Shown piece after piece: positions 5,945-14,244 of a stretch of DNA of 44,807 nt. This stretch comes from an uncultured Oscillospiraceae bacterium. GTDB taxonomy: Bacteria > Bacillota > Clostridia > Oscillospirales > Oscillospiraceae. The translations under genes were made by a program, and so were the position numbers. The stretch is taken from NCBI GenBank assembly GCA_910585265.1, contig CAJUCA010000026.1:1-44807 (forward strand), read 5' to 3'. The stretch's first letter is position 1, and each line of letters starts with the position of its first letter. The notes below the pieces were generated by a model, which saw only the letters and a program-made list of their open reading frames with translations, was not told where the DNA came from and did not search any database.

Positions 5945-7682
5945 CGCTATTTTTATGACCGCCTTAGCCGGGGAGCTGCGGCAGGCCCTCACCGGGGGCA
6001 AGGTGGATAAGCTCTACCAGCCCGCCCGGGACGAGGCCGTCCTCCATATGCGGGCGGGCCGGGACAACGTGCGCCTGCTCCTCTCCGCCAGCCCCGCCCA
6101 CCCCCGCGCCCAGCTCACCCGGGTGCCCCGGGAGAACCCGGAGACACCCCCCATGTTCTGTATGCTGCTGCGCAAGCACTTTGCCGGGGCCCGCCTGCTG
6201 GAGCTGTCCCAGCCCTCCATGGAGCGGCTGCTGGACTTCCGGTTCGAGACCCTGGACGAGCTGGGCGACCGGGTGGAGCGGCGGCTGGTGCTGGAGTGCA
6301 TCGGCCGCAAGTCCAACCTGATCATGCTGGACGGCGCGGGCCGGATCACCGACTGTATGCGCCGGGCGGAGGTTGACCTGTCCGCCAAGCGGCCCGTGAT
6401 GCCCGGGCTGTTCTACGCCCCCCCGGAGCCTACCGGGCGGCTGGACCCCGCCGCCATGGCCCCGGAGGAGCTGCGCTCCTTCGTCCTGGCCAACGCCCCC
6501 GAGGGGGACGGCCAGGACAAGTGGCTGCTGGACACCTTCAACGGCCTGTCCCCCCTCACCGCCCGGGAGCTGGTGTTCCAGGGGGAGGGCACCCGGGAGG
6601 GGCTAGCGGACCGCCTGGCCCAGCTCATGGAGCGCGTCAAGGCGGGGGACTTTACCCCCACCGTGCTCCTGCGGGAGGGCAGGCCCTTCGACTTCACCTT
6701 CCAGCCCATCCTGCAATACGGCCCCGCCGTGGAGCTGAAACGCTATCCCACCTTCTCCGCCCTGCTGGACGACTTCTACGAGCAGAAGGAGGCCCAGGAG
6801 CGGGTGAAGCAGCGGGGGCAGGACTTCATCCGCTCCGTCACCCAGGCCCGGAACCGCACGGCGAAAAAGATCGCCAACCAGGAGGCGGATCTGGCCCGCA
6901 CCGCCGGCCGGGAGAAGCTGCGGCGGTACGGGGACATCATCACCACCAACTTCTACGCCATGTCCAGGGGCCAGTCCGTCCTCCGGGCCCAGGACTACTA
7001 CGATCCGGCCTGCCCGGAGGTGGACATACCCCTGGATCCCCTCCTCACTCCCCAGCAGAACGCGGCCCGGTATTACAAGGACTACAAGAAGGCCCAGAAG
7101 GCGGAGGAGATGCTCACCCTCCAGATCGAGAAAAACCGGGGGGAGCTGGACTACCTGGACAGCGTGCTCCAGATGATCACCCTGTCCGAGGGGGACCGGG
7201 ACCTCCAGGAGATCCGCCAGGAGCTGATGGACAACGGCTACCTGAAGCAGCACAGGCGGAAAATGACCGCCAAGGGGAAGCAGAAGATCGTCCACGCCAA
7301 GCCCCTGGAGTTCCGGTCCTCCGGGGGGCTGACCATCCTGGTGGGCAAGAACAACAGCCAGAACGACCGCCTCACCCACCGGGAGGCGGACAAGCGGGAC
7401 CTGTGGCTCCACGCCCAGAAGCTCCACGGCTCCCACGTGATCCTGAAAACCGGGGGCCTGCCGCCGGACGAGCGGTCCCTCACCGAGGCGGCCATGCTGG
7501 CGGCCTGGTTCTCCCAGGGCCGGGACAGCGGGCAGGTCCCGGTGGACTACACCCCGGTGAAGGCGGTGAAGAAGCCCGCCGGGGCCAAGCCCGGATACGT
7601 GATCTACCACACCTACCAGACCCTGTACGTCACGCCTGACGAGGAAACGGTGCGGACGCTCCGGGGCCGGAAGAAGAATTGA
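5934..7682 (+). CDS. rqcH: Rqc2-homologue RqcH (NFACT / FbpA family)
   Basis: A 582-residue NFACT protein. In Bacillus, RqcH binds stalled 50S subunits carrying peptidyl-tRNA and adds C-terminal alanine tails that target the nascent chain for degradation. The NFACT-N domain starts MPFDAIFMTALAGEL and includes LECIGRKSNLIMLD. A coiled-coil middle region (about residues 280-430) is followed by the NFACT-R domain (about 455-570), with GKNNSQNDRLTHREADKRDLW split around the conserved nucleic-acid-binding residues and LHGSHVIL. Older annotations call it fibronectin-binding protein. It overlaps mrnC by 11 bases, so the pair links rRNA maturation with ribosome rescue. Confidence 0.93.
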   Translation: MPFDAIFMTALAGELRQALTGGKVDKLYQPARDEAVLHMRAGRDNVRLLLSASPAHPRAQLTRVPRENPETPPMFCMLLRKHFAGARLLELSQPSMERLLDFRFETLDELGDRVERRLVLECIGRKSNLIMLDGAGRITDCMRRAEVDLSAKRPVMPGLFYAPPEPTGRLDPAAMAPEELRSFVLANAPEGDGQDKWLLDTFNGLSPLTARELVFQGEGTREGLADRLAQLMERVKAGDFTPTVLLREGRPFDFTFQPILQYGPAVELKRYPTFSALLDDFYEQKEAQERVKQRGQDFIRSVTQARNRTAKKIANQEADLARTAGREKLRRYGDIITTNFYAMSRGQSVLRAQDYYDPACPEVDIPLDPLLTPQQNAARYYKDYKKAQKAEEMLTLQIEKNRGELDYLDSVLQMITLSEGDRDLQEIRQELMDNGYLKQHRRKMTAKGKQKIVHAKPLEFRSSGGLTILVGKNNSQNDRLTHREADKRDLWLHAQKLHGSHVILKTGGLPPDERSLTEAAMLAAWFSQGRDSGQVPVDYTPVKAVKKPAGAKPGYVIYHTYQTLYVTPDEETVRTLRGRKKN

Positions 7683-7692
7683 GGAAACCGCT

Positions 7693-8193
7693 ATGGCACA
7701 TCAACTGACCACCCAGGAGCTGCGCCGCCGGACCCTGGCCTTTCTCCAGCTGCGGGCCAGGGAGATCCCGGCGGGTATGCCCGACCCCTCCGCCGATCTC
7801 ACCCTGCTGGACTGCGACGGGCCGTCCGGCTCCCTGACCCTGGGCTACGCCACCAAGCCCTGGATGGCAAACGTCTGGGGGGTGGTCCACGGCGGCGTCA
7901 CCGCCGCCCTGGTGGACAGCTGCATGGGCATCACCTGCGGCATCCAGTGCGGCCTGATCACCCCCACCATCTCCATGACAATAAACTACGCCCGCCCGGT
8001 GCCCCTGGACGCCTCCATCGTGGTGCGCACCCGCACGGTCCGCTGCGGGGCCACCGCGGGGCACATCGAGGCGGAGGTCTACCCCGCGGGACAGCCGGAA
8101 ACGCTGCTGGTCACCGCCAGCGGGGCCTACAGCACCAAGCCCAATAACCTGTCCGGGGGCCGCGCCCCCTGGGAGGAGGAACCCGCGCCGTGA
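7693..8193 (+). CDS. PaaI-type hotdog-fold thioesterase
   Basis: A 166-residue single-hotdog acyl-CoA thioesterase-family protein. The signature GVVHGGVTAALVDSCMG (about residues 60-76) is the HGG motif plus active-site helix of PaaI/YdiI enzymes, which hydrolyse aryl- or acyl-CoA thioesters; later strands (SMTINYARPVPLD) fit the fold. It lies 10 bases after rqcH. Its stop overlaps the GTG start of the ABC exporter gene, so it may be translationally coupled to the exporter. The substrate cannot be deduced. The C-terminal 20 residues are proline/glycine-rich and probably disordered. Confidence 0.8.
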   Translation: MAHQLTTQELRRRTLAFLQLRAREIPAGMPDPSADLTLLDCDGPSGSLTLGYATKPWMANVWGVVHGGVTAALVDSCMGITCGIQCGLITPTISMTINYARPVPLDASIVVRTRTVRCGATAGHIEAEVYPAGQPETLLVTASGAYSTKPNNLSGGRAPWEEEPAP

Positions 8194-9971
8194 TATTCGG
8201 AACACACATCAATAAATATTACGTCAAATACGCCGGATGGCTGCTGCTGGGGCTGGTCGCCCTGGTGCTGGTGGACTATATCCAGCTCATCATCCCCAAC
8301 CTGTACCAGCAGGTGATCAACGGCGTAAACCTGGGCTGGGTGGAGGTGGACGGACAGCGGCTCCCCTTCGACCTGGACTTCCTGCTGGACCGGATCTGCC
8401 TGCCCATGGTGTGGATCATCATCGCCATGGTGGTGGGCCGCTTTTTGTGGCGGATCTGCATCTTCGGCGCGGCCATCAAGGTGGAGACTGGCCTGCGGAA
8501 CGAGATGTTCGACCACGCCAAGGACCTGTCCCGGCAGTTCTACCAGGAGAACAAGGTGGGCGGCCTCATGAGCCTGTTCACCAACGACCTGGAGACGGTG
8601 CAGGACTGCTACGGCTCCGGCTTCCTCATGTTCTTCGACGCGCTGCTGCTGGGAGGCCTGTCGGTGATCAAGATGTGGGGCATGGACCCGGTGATGACCG
8701 GGCTGTCCATGATCCCCATGGCCCTGCTGCTGGCGTCCAGCGCGGTGGTGGGCAAATACATGATGAAGAAGTGGGACATCCGGCAGGAGGCCTTTTCCCA
8801 GCTGTCCGACTTCTCCCAGGAGAGCTTTTCCGGCATCGCCGTGATCAAGGCCTTCGTGAAGGAGGCCAAGGAGCTGCTGGCCTTCCAGCGGCTCAACCGG
8901 GAGAACGAGCGGGCCAACGTGGACTTCACCCGGGCGTCGGTGCTGCTGCGGATTCTGGTGACCCTGTTTGTGGAGTCGGTGATCTGCATCATCCTGGGCT
9001 ACGGCGGCTGGCTGGTGTGGCGGGGGGACTTCAACGCCGGGGAGCTGATGGAGTTCATCGGCTACTTCACCTCCATCGTGTGGCCCATCATGGCCATCTC
9101 CGAGCTGATCGACATGACCAGCCGGGGCCGGGCCTCCCTGAAGCGGATCTCCGCCCTGCTGGACGCCCCCCGGGACGTGGCCGACCGCCCGGACGTGCGG
9201 CCCCTGGGGGAGGTGCGGGGGGACGTGGAGTTCCGGCACCTCACCTTCCGCTACCCCGACGGGGAGTTCGACGCCCTGCGGGACGTGTCCTTTACCATCC
9301 GGGCGGGCCAGCGGGTGGGCATCGTGGGCCGCACCGGGTCGGGCAAGACCACGGTGGTGGACCTGATCCTGCGCACCTGCAACGTGCCCGACGGGTCGCT
9401 GTTCATCGACGGCCATGACGTGAACACCGTCCCCATCCGGGACGTGCGCCGGGCCGCCGCCTACGTGCCCCAGGACAATTTCCTGTTCAGCGACACCATC
9501 GCCCGGAACATCGACTTCACCGAGTCCGTCCCCGACCGGGAGCGGGTGTCCATCGCGGCGTCCCTGGCGGACGTGGACAATGACGTGAAGGACTTCCCCC
9601 TGGGGTACGACACCGTACTGGGGGAGCGGGGCGTCACCGTGTCCGGCGGGCAGAAGCAGCGCATCTCCATCGCCCGGGCCCTGATGAAAAACGCCCCCAT
9701 CCTGATCCTGGACGACTCCGTCTCCGCCGTGGACACCCAGACCGAGCGGGCCATCCTGGACAACCTGGCCCACACCCGGCAGGGCCGCACCACCATCCTC
9801 ATCGCCCACCGCATCTCCACCGTGGAGGGGATGGACCAGATCATCTTCCTGGAGGACGGGGCGGTCACCGCCGCGGGCACCCACCAGGAGCTGTGCGAAG
9901 CCTGCCCCGCCTACCGCCGGATGGTGGAGCTGCAAAAATTAGAGGAGGAGGGGGCCCGCCATAATGCGTGA
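8190..9971 (+). CDS. Heterodimeric ABC exporter subunit A (degenerate Walker B)
   Basis: A 593-residue half-transporter with an N-terminal six-helix membrane domain (to about residue 330) and an ATPase domain. Walker A is GRTGSGKTT (about 380), the signature is SGGQKQR, and the H-loop is AHRIST. Walker B is LILDD: the catalytic glutamate is replaced by Asp509, typical of the degenerate-site subunit in heterodimers such as BmrCD, LmrCD and TM287/288. The start is GTG at 8190 behind GGGAGGAGGA, overlapping the thioesterase stop by 4 bases. It overlaps subunit B by 8 bases. Multidrug or lipid export is likely; the substrate is unknown. Confidence 0.88.
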   Translation: MIFGTHINKYYVKYAGWLLLGLVALVLVDYIQLIIPNLYQQVINGVNLGWVEVDGQRLPFDLDFLLDRICLPMVWIIIAMVVGRFLWRICIFGAAIKVETGLRNEMFDHAKDLSRQFYQENKVGGLMSLFTNDLETVQDCYGSGFLMFFDALLLGGLSVIKMWGMDPVMTGLSMIPMALLLASSAVVGKYMMKKWDIRQEAFSQLSDFSQESFSGIAVIKAFVKEAKELLAFQRLNRENERANVDFTRASVLLRILVTLFVESVICIILGYGGWLVWRGDFNAGELMEFIGYFTSIVWPIMAISELIDMTSRGRASLKRISALLDAPRDVADRPDVRPLGEVRGDVEFRHLTFRYPDGEFDALRDVSFTIRAGQRVGIVGRTGSGKTTVVDLILRTCNVPDGSLFIDGHDVNTVPIRDVRRAAAYVPQDNFLFSDTIARNIDFTESVPDRERVSIAASLADVDNDVKDFPLGYDTVLGERGVTVSGGQKQRISIARALMKNAPILILDDSVSAVDTQTERAILDNLAHTRQGRTTILIAHRISTVEGMDQIIFLEDGAVTAAGTHQELCEACPAYRRMVELQKLEEEGARHNA

Positions 9972-11850
9972 ATACTTTCCCATCCTCTTTGTGGGGGCGG
10001 TGGCGGGGGTATTCTCCCTCATCTTCCTGCTGGCCTGGCTGCGGGAGCTGCGCACCAAAACCGCCCCGGACTTTGACCGGAACATCCCCGACGGGGAGAT
10101 CGTCCGGCGGCTGCTGAAGTACGCCCTGCCCTACAAGAAGGAGTTTGCCCTGGTGCTGGCGGTGATGCTGGCCTCCATCGCCTACGAGCTGGCCTCCCCC
10201 CTGATCATGGGCCGGGTGGAGGAGCTGATCAAGGACCGCTTCGAGCCCTCCGTCCTGCTGCGCTGGGTCGCGCTGTACGCCTGTATGCTCCTCGTGTCCA
10301 TGGCCTGCACCTATCTCCAGTCCATCCTCCTGCAAAAGACGGGGCAGAAGATCCTCTCCGCCCTGCGGCAGGACCTGTTTACCCACATCGAGTCCCTGTC
10401 CCACGACCAGCTCAACAAGATCCCCGTGGGCAAGCTGGTGACCCGGGTCGCCAACGACACCAACGCCATCTCCATGGTCTTCACCAACGTGCTGGTGAAC
10501 ATGGCCCGGAACGCCTTCATCGTGCTGGGGGTGCTGGGGGCCATGCTGCTGCTGAACTACGCGCTGACGCTGATGATCCTGTGCTTCGTCCCCTTCCTGG
10601 TGCTGTTCACCGTCATCTTCCGCAAGTTCACCCGGAAGGTCCACCGGGTGGTGAAGGACCGCACCACCGATCTGAACACCTTCCTGTCGGAAAACCTGTC
10701 CGGCATCAAGATCACCCAGATCTTCAACCAGGAGGAGCGGAAGCTGGGGGACTTCCTGTCCAAGAGCGACGCCCTGAAAAAGGCCAAGCAGAACCAGATC
10801 TTTGTGTTCGGCATCTTCCGCCCCATGGTGTATATGCTGTATGTGTCCTCCATCCTCTGCCTGTTCTACCTGGGGGGCAAGGGCTACATCCAGGACACCG
10901 TGTTCCTGGGCCAGGTGATGACCAGCGGCACCATCGTCTCCTTTTATATGTATATCTCCAAGTTCTTCAACCCCATCCAGACCCTGGCGGAGCAGTTCAA
11001 TATGCTCCAGTCCGCCTTTGCCTCGGCGGAGAAGATCTTCTCCGTCTTTGACCTGGAGCCGGAGGTGGCGGACGCCCCGGACGCGGTGGAGCTGGACCAC
11101 ATCCGGGGGGAGATCGAGTTTGAGGACGTGTGGTTCGCCTACGAGCCGGGGGAATGGGTGCTCAAGGGCGTCTCCTTCCACGTGGACGCCCGGCAGACCG
11201 CCGCCTTCGTGGGGGCCACCGGGTCGGGCAAAACCACCATCCTGTCCCTCCTCTGCCGGAACTACGACATTCAGAAGGGCCGCATTTTGATCGACGGCCA
11301 GGACATCCGCACCATCAAGCTCTCCTCCCTGCGGCGGCAGTTCGGCCAGATGCTCCAGGACGTGTTCCTGTTCTCCGGCACCATCCGCAGCAATATCGTC
11401 CTCCGGGAGGAGGGCTTCACCGACGAGGAGATCTGGTCCGCCTGCCAGTACGTCAACGCCGACGCCTTCATCGGCCGGCTGGACCAGGGGCTGGACGAGG
11501 AGGTCCGGGAGCGGGGCGGGAACTTCTCCGCCGGACAGCGGCAGCTTTTGAGCTTTGTGCGCACCATCCTCCACAAGCCCGCCGTCATGATCCTGGACGA
11601 GGCCACCGCCAACATCGACACCGAGACGGAGCTGCTCATACAGGCCTCCCTGGAGAAGCTGCGCTCCATCGGCACCATGCTCATCGTGGCCCACCGCCTG
11701 TCCACCATCCAGCACGCCGACCAGATCATCGTGCTGTCCCACGGCGAGATCGTGGAGCGGGGCAGCCACCAGGAGCTGCTGGCGAAAAAGGGGCGGTACT
11801 ACCAGCTCTACACCCTGCAATTCAACAAGGAGAAGCTGCTGGGGGCGTAA
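9964..11850 (+). CDS. Heterodimeric ABC exporter subunit B (catalytic)
   Basis: A 628-residue partner half-transporter. It starts with an extra hydrophobic segment, then a six-helix exporter domain (about residues 50-350), then the ATPase domain: Walker A GATGSGKTT (about 418), signature SAGQRQ, Walker B VMILDEATANID with catalytic Glu546, and H-loop AHRLST. The glutamate is intact here while the signature is the less canonical SAGQ. With subunit A this gives one consensus and one degenerate ATP site, as in characterised asymmetric exporters. Two hairpins with T-tracts close the transcript. Confidence 0.88.
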   Translation: MREYFPILFVGAVAGVFSLIFLLAWLRELRTKTAPDFDRNIPDGEIVRRLLKYALPYKKEFALVLAVMLASIAYELASPLIMGRVEELIKDRFEPSVLLRWVALYACMLLVSMACTYLQSILLQKTGQKILSALRQDLFTHIESLSHDQLNKIPVGKLVTRVANDTNAISMVFTNVLVNMARNAFIVLGVLGAMLLLNYALTLMILCFVPFLVLFTVIFRKFTRKVHRVVKDRTTDLNTFLSENLSGIKITQIFNQEERKLGDFLSKSDALKKAKQNQIFVFGIFRPMVYMLYVSSILCLFYLGGKGYIQDTVFLGQVMTSGTIVSFYMYISKFFNPIQTLAEQFNMLQSAFASAEKIFSVFDLEPEVADAPDAVELDHIRGEIEFEDVWFAYEPGEWVLKGVSFHVDARQTAAFVGATGSGKTTILSLLCRNYDIQKGRILIDGQDIRTIKLSSLRRQFGQMLQDVFLFSGTIRSNIVLREEGFTDEEIWSACQYVNADAFIGRLDQGLDEEVRERGGNFSAGQRQLLSFVRTILHKPAVMILDEATANIDTETELLIQASLEKLRSIGTMLIVAHRLSTIQHADQIIVLSHGEIVERGSHQELLAKKGRYYQLYTLQFNKEKLLGA

Positions 11851-11907
11851 CGCCCCCGGCGGTTTTTTTGCGGCAAAGCCTTCCCACCACAGGGGGGAAG
11901 GCTTTTT
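11841..11907 (+). terminator. Tandem terminators after the ABC exporter
   Basis: The first hairpin is GGGGGCG (11841-11847, overlapping the 3' end) with CGCCCCC (11851-11857), followed a few bases later by seven T. The second is AAAGCCTTCCC (11875-11885) with GGGAAGGCTTT (11895-11905), then more T. Confidence 0.8.
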
Positions 11908-11911
11908 GCGC

Positions 11912-11968
11912 TTGACAAACCCCATCTCCTATGCTACTATATTTTTAACAGTAGTAAAAAATATAGTA
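11912..11968 (+). promoter_or_regulatory. Promoter with large palindromic operator (PadR regulon)
   Basis: TTGACA (11912-11917), a 17-base spacer and TACTAT (11935-11940). The -10 is the start of a perfect 12-bp inverted repeat, TACTATATTTTT (11935-11946) and AAAAATATAGTA (11957-11968), with a 10-base spacer. A dimeric regulator bound here would block the -10 and start site. The PadR protein encoded in the same operon is the obvious candidate. Confidence 0.7.
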
Positions 11969-11987
11969 GAGAAAGGAGCGTCATACC

Positions 11988-12878
11988 ATGAAAAAACCCT
12001 ACCTCACCCGGCTGGAGCACTGGGCCCGCTGGATGCTGCCCCGGTCTGAGGCGGAGGACGTGATCGCCGACTACCGGGAGATCGTGGGCGACCCGCCCCG
12101 CCCGGAGGAGGAACTCCTCCAGGATTTGGGGAAGCCCCGGAAGGTGATCCGGACCCTGATCCAGAAAAAGCCCTATTATACCTGGCTGGCGGTGTTCGCG
12201 GTGCTGGCGGCGTGTATCCTGATCCCGGCAAGAAGCCCCCTGCCCTTTGGCTCCTGGCCTATCTTCAATAATCTGTTTTCTACCCATAGAATCCCGCCCC
12301 CTGGACTTTCTTGGTTCTTCTACATCCCCGGGCTTTCCTGGCTTTTCGTTATCCCCGAAATTCCCTGGTGCTTCCTCTTTATCGCCGTGGGATTGATCCT
12401 GTCCTTGATCTGGTTCCGCCCCCGCAAGGAGGAACCGAACCCGCCCCTGTCCCGCCCCATCCTGATCGCCCTGGCGGTGGAGCTGGCCCTCATGGGCGTG
12501 GTGTGGTGGGGCTTCTACCAGATCACCCTCCTGGACGGGTTCCTGTACCAGCCCGCCCTGATTCCACACTGGTTCGATGCGATGACCGGCAGGGAGACGC
12601 TCCACAGTGACTGGATGATGGAAGCCATGGAATGGGGCGGCGCGGCGGCGGGCGTGTTCGGCGTCGCCGCGCTGGTGAAGGCCCGAACCCAAAACCGCCG
12701 CTGGCGGGCGGTGTACGTTATGAGCCTGTCCCTGATGATGCTGGCGTTCTGCCTGCTGAGTATGTCCTGCGACATGGATCCCACCGCCACGCTGGCCGAC
12801 TCCTTCGCCTATACTCAGCGGCTCTGCCTGACCATCACCCTGCTGGGCCTTGCCGGGACGGGGGCATCCCTATGCTGA
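11988..12878 (+). CDS. HAAS/DUF1700-like membrane protein
   Basis: A 296-residue protein. The first 60 residues (LEHWARWMLPRSEAEDVIADY, then PPRPEEELLQDLGKPRKVI) resemble the HAAS/DUF1700 domain, a soluble helical domain that accompanies PadR regulators in Firmicutes. About six hydrophobic helices follow (roughly 65-80, 105-145, 160-180, 215-235, 250-270, 275-296). It overlaps padR by 7 bases. The HAAS part is thought to relay membrane signals to PadR, but that is family-level inference. Unusually, this gene comes before padR; the reverse order is common. Confidence 0.7.
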   Translation: MKKPYLTRLEHWARWMLPRSEAEDVIADYREIVGDPPRPEEELLQDLGKPRKVIRTLIQKKPYYTWLAVFAVLAACILIPARSPLPFGSWPIFNNLFSTHRIPPPGLSWFFYIPGLSWLFVIPEIPWCFLFIAVGLILSLIWFRPRKEEPNPPLSRPILIALAVELALMGVVWWGFYQITLLDGFLYQPALIPHWFDAMTGRETLHSDWMMEAMEWGGAAAGVFGVAALVKARTQNRRWRAVYVMSLSLMMLAFCLLSMSCDMDPTATLADSFAYTQRLCLTITLLGLAGTGASLC

Positions 12879-13165
12879 AAAAGGATCTGGTGGAGCTGGC
12901 CCTCCTGCGCCTGCTCACCAAGGGCGACCAATACGGCTACGACCTGCTGAAAAAGCTCCACGCCGTGTTCCCCGACCTACAGGAGAGCGCGATCTACGCC
13001 CAGCTCCGTGGCCTGTGCCGGGAGGGGTGTTTGGAGCAGTACCAGGGGGACACCTCGGCGGGCCCCGCCCGGAAGTACTACCGCCTCACGGACAGCGGCA
13101 CGGCCCGGTACGCCGCGCTGCTGGACCAGTGGCACACCCTCCGGGACGCCCTGGAGGAGCTTTAA
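12872..13165 (+). CDS. PadR-family transcriptional regulator
   Basis: A 97-residue PadR winged-helix repressor without the long C-terminal domain (subfamily 2 size). Visible features are LLTKGDQYGYDLLKKL (helices 1-2), ESAIYAQLRGLCREGCLEQY (recognition helix and turn) and the wing ARKYYRLTDSGTARYAAL. The ATG at 12872 lies inside the 3' end of the HAAS-like gene. It probably represses its own operon through the palindrome at 11935-11968. PadR proteins often respond to phenolic or amphiphilic compounds; nothing here fixes the ligand. Confidence 0.88.
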   Translation: MLKKDLVELALLRLLTKGDQYGYDLLKKLHAVFPDLQESAIYAQLRGLCREGCLEQYQGDTSAGPARKYYRLTDSGTARYAALLDQWHTLRDALEEL

Positions 13166-13183
13166 ACGCAATAGGCGCGCAAA

Positions 13184-13212
13184 ACAGCCCCGCCGGCTCA
13201 CGGCGGGGCTGT
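13184..13212 (-). terminator. Terminator of the phloretin-hydrolase-like gene
   Basis: ACAGCCCCGCCG (13184-13195) pairs with CGGCGGGGCTGT (13201-13212). On the minus strand it is followed by TTTT, so it ends minus-strand transcription. It also separates this gene from the convergent padR gene. Confidence 0.75.
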
Positions 13213-13225
13213 CCCATGTACGGCT

Positions 13226-14029
13226 TTACCAGTTGTCCTTCTCCTCGGCGTAGAGGGAGGGCAGGATGGCGGCCAGATGGCCGAACTCCTTCAAATTGTG
13301 GGCAAACAGGCCCATGGGGGCCTCCTTGGGCACCTGAACTCCGTCGGGCAGCAGCTTCACCACCTGGCCGTTCACCAGCCCGTAGCCGATCCAGAAGCGG
13401 CTGCGCAGCTCCACGCCGCCCTCGATCTCCCGGACCATGTGGGTCATGATGGCGGCCACCCCCTGGCCGGGGACAGGCCCGTGGCCGTTGGCGCACTGCA
13501 TGGCGGCACAGGCGGGAGTGCCCACCTTGTCCTCGTCATAGCCCAGCACGTGGGGGTACTGGAAGTTCAGCACCAGCTCGTCGGGGCCGGGGCCGATGTC
13601 CTCCAGCACGAAGTGGACGGTGCCCCAGTTTTTCTCCCTCATGGGGACGCCGGGGTCCTTGATCCGCTCCGGGTTCTGCTGGCGGGCGTAGAAATGGTCC
13701 TCCGGGTCCCAGATCCGGTAACGCATATCCTCCAGGCCGTGCCACGCGAACCACCAGTTGAACATCTCCGGGGTTACGCCGGGCATGGGGGTCAGGTTGG
13801 CCAGATAGCCCGTGCCGTTTTCCATGACGCACCAGCCCACCTCGCAGTCCAGATAGCCGGGGTTGAACAGGTCGTTGCGCCGCTCGATGGGCAGGGCCAG
13901 CTTGGGGTCGATGGGTCCGGCCTGCAAAACAGCCAGCTTCTCCGGCGGGATGGGGGTGATGGGCAGGTCGTAGTATTTGGCGTAGGACAAGGCCCGTTCC
14001 TCGGGCTTCAGCTGGGGTCTGGCGGGCAT
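13226..14029 (-). CDS. DAPG hydrolase (PhlG) / phloretin hydrolase family protein
   Basis: A 267-residue protein resembling zinc-dependent C-C hydrolases: PhlG cleaves the acetyl group of 2,4-diacetylphloroglucinol, and Phy of Eubacterium ramulus splits phloretin to phloroglucinol and phloretic acid. The motif NWWFAWHGLEDMRYRIWDPE holds His97, and HNLKE near the C-terminus gives His244 and Glu248, matching the His and His-x3-Glu zinc ligands of PhlG. The fourth acidic ligand I could not place with certainty. In a gut anaerobe, flavonoid or dihydrochalcone breakdown is the likely role. It is monocistronic and divergent from the DUF362 gene. Confidence 0.8.
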   Translation of the reverse strand: MPARPQLKPEERALSYAKYYDLPITPIPPEKLAVLQAGPIDPKLALPIERRNDLFNPGYLDCEVGWCVMENGTGYLANLTPMPGVTPEMFNWWFAWHGLEDMRYRIWDPEDHFYARQQNPERIKDPGVPMREKNWGTVHFVLEDIGPGPDELVLNFQYPHVLGYDEDKVGTPACAAMQCANGHGPVPGQGVAAIMTHMVREIEGGVELRSRFWIGYGLVNGQVVKLLPDGVQVPKEAPMGLFAHNLKEFGHLAAILPSLYAEEKDNW

Positions 14030-14061
14030 GGGGATTCCTCCTTCACAGATTCGGTGGCCCT

Positions 14062-14067
14062 ATCATA
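14062..14067 (-). promoter_or_regulatory. -10 element of the phloretin-hydrolase-like gene
   Basis: On the minus strand TATGAT is preceded by TGG (extended -10). No convincing -35 box is present, so an activator may be needed. Confidence 0.45.
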
Positions 14068-14178
14068 CCATATTGGCCCGGCTTTTGCATAGCGTTTTGG
14101 GAAAATTTCATAAAAATCTCTGCCTGGGACGGGGAAAATGTCAAATTTTTCCCAAAATTCCCGTGAAAATAAAAACAC

Positions 14179-14207
14179 TTGACTACCCGGCCTTCTTTCT
14201 ATAAAAT
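14179..14207 (+). promoter_or_regulatory. Promoter of the DUF362 gene
   Basis: TTGACT (14179-14184), a 17-base spacer and TAAAAT (14202-14207), with a good ribosome-binding site (GGAGG) upstream of the ATG at 14245. Confidence 0.65.
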
Positions 14208-14244
14208 GTGGGGGATCACAAATAAACGCAGGAGGTAGTCTGTT

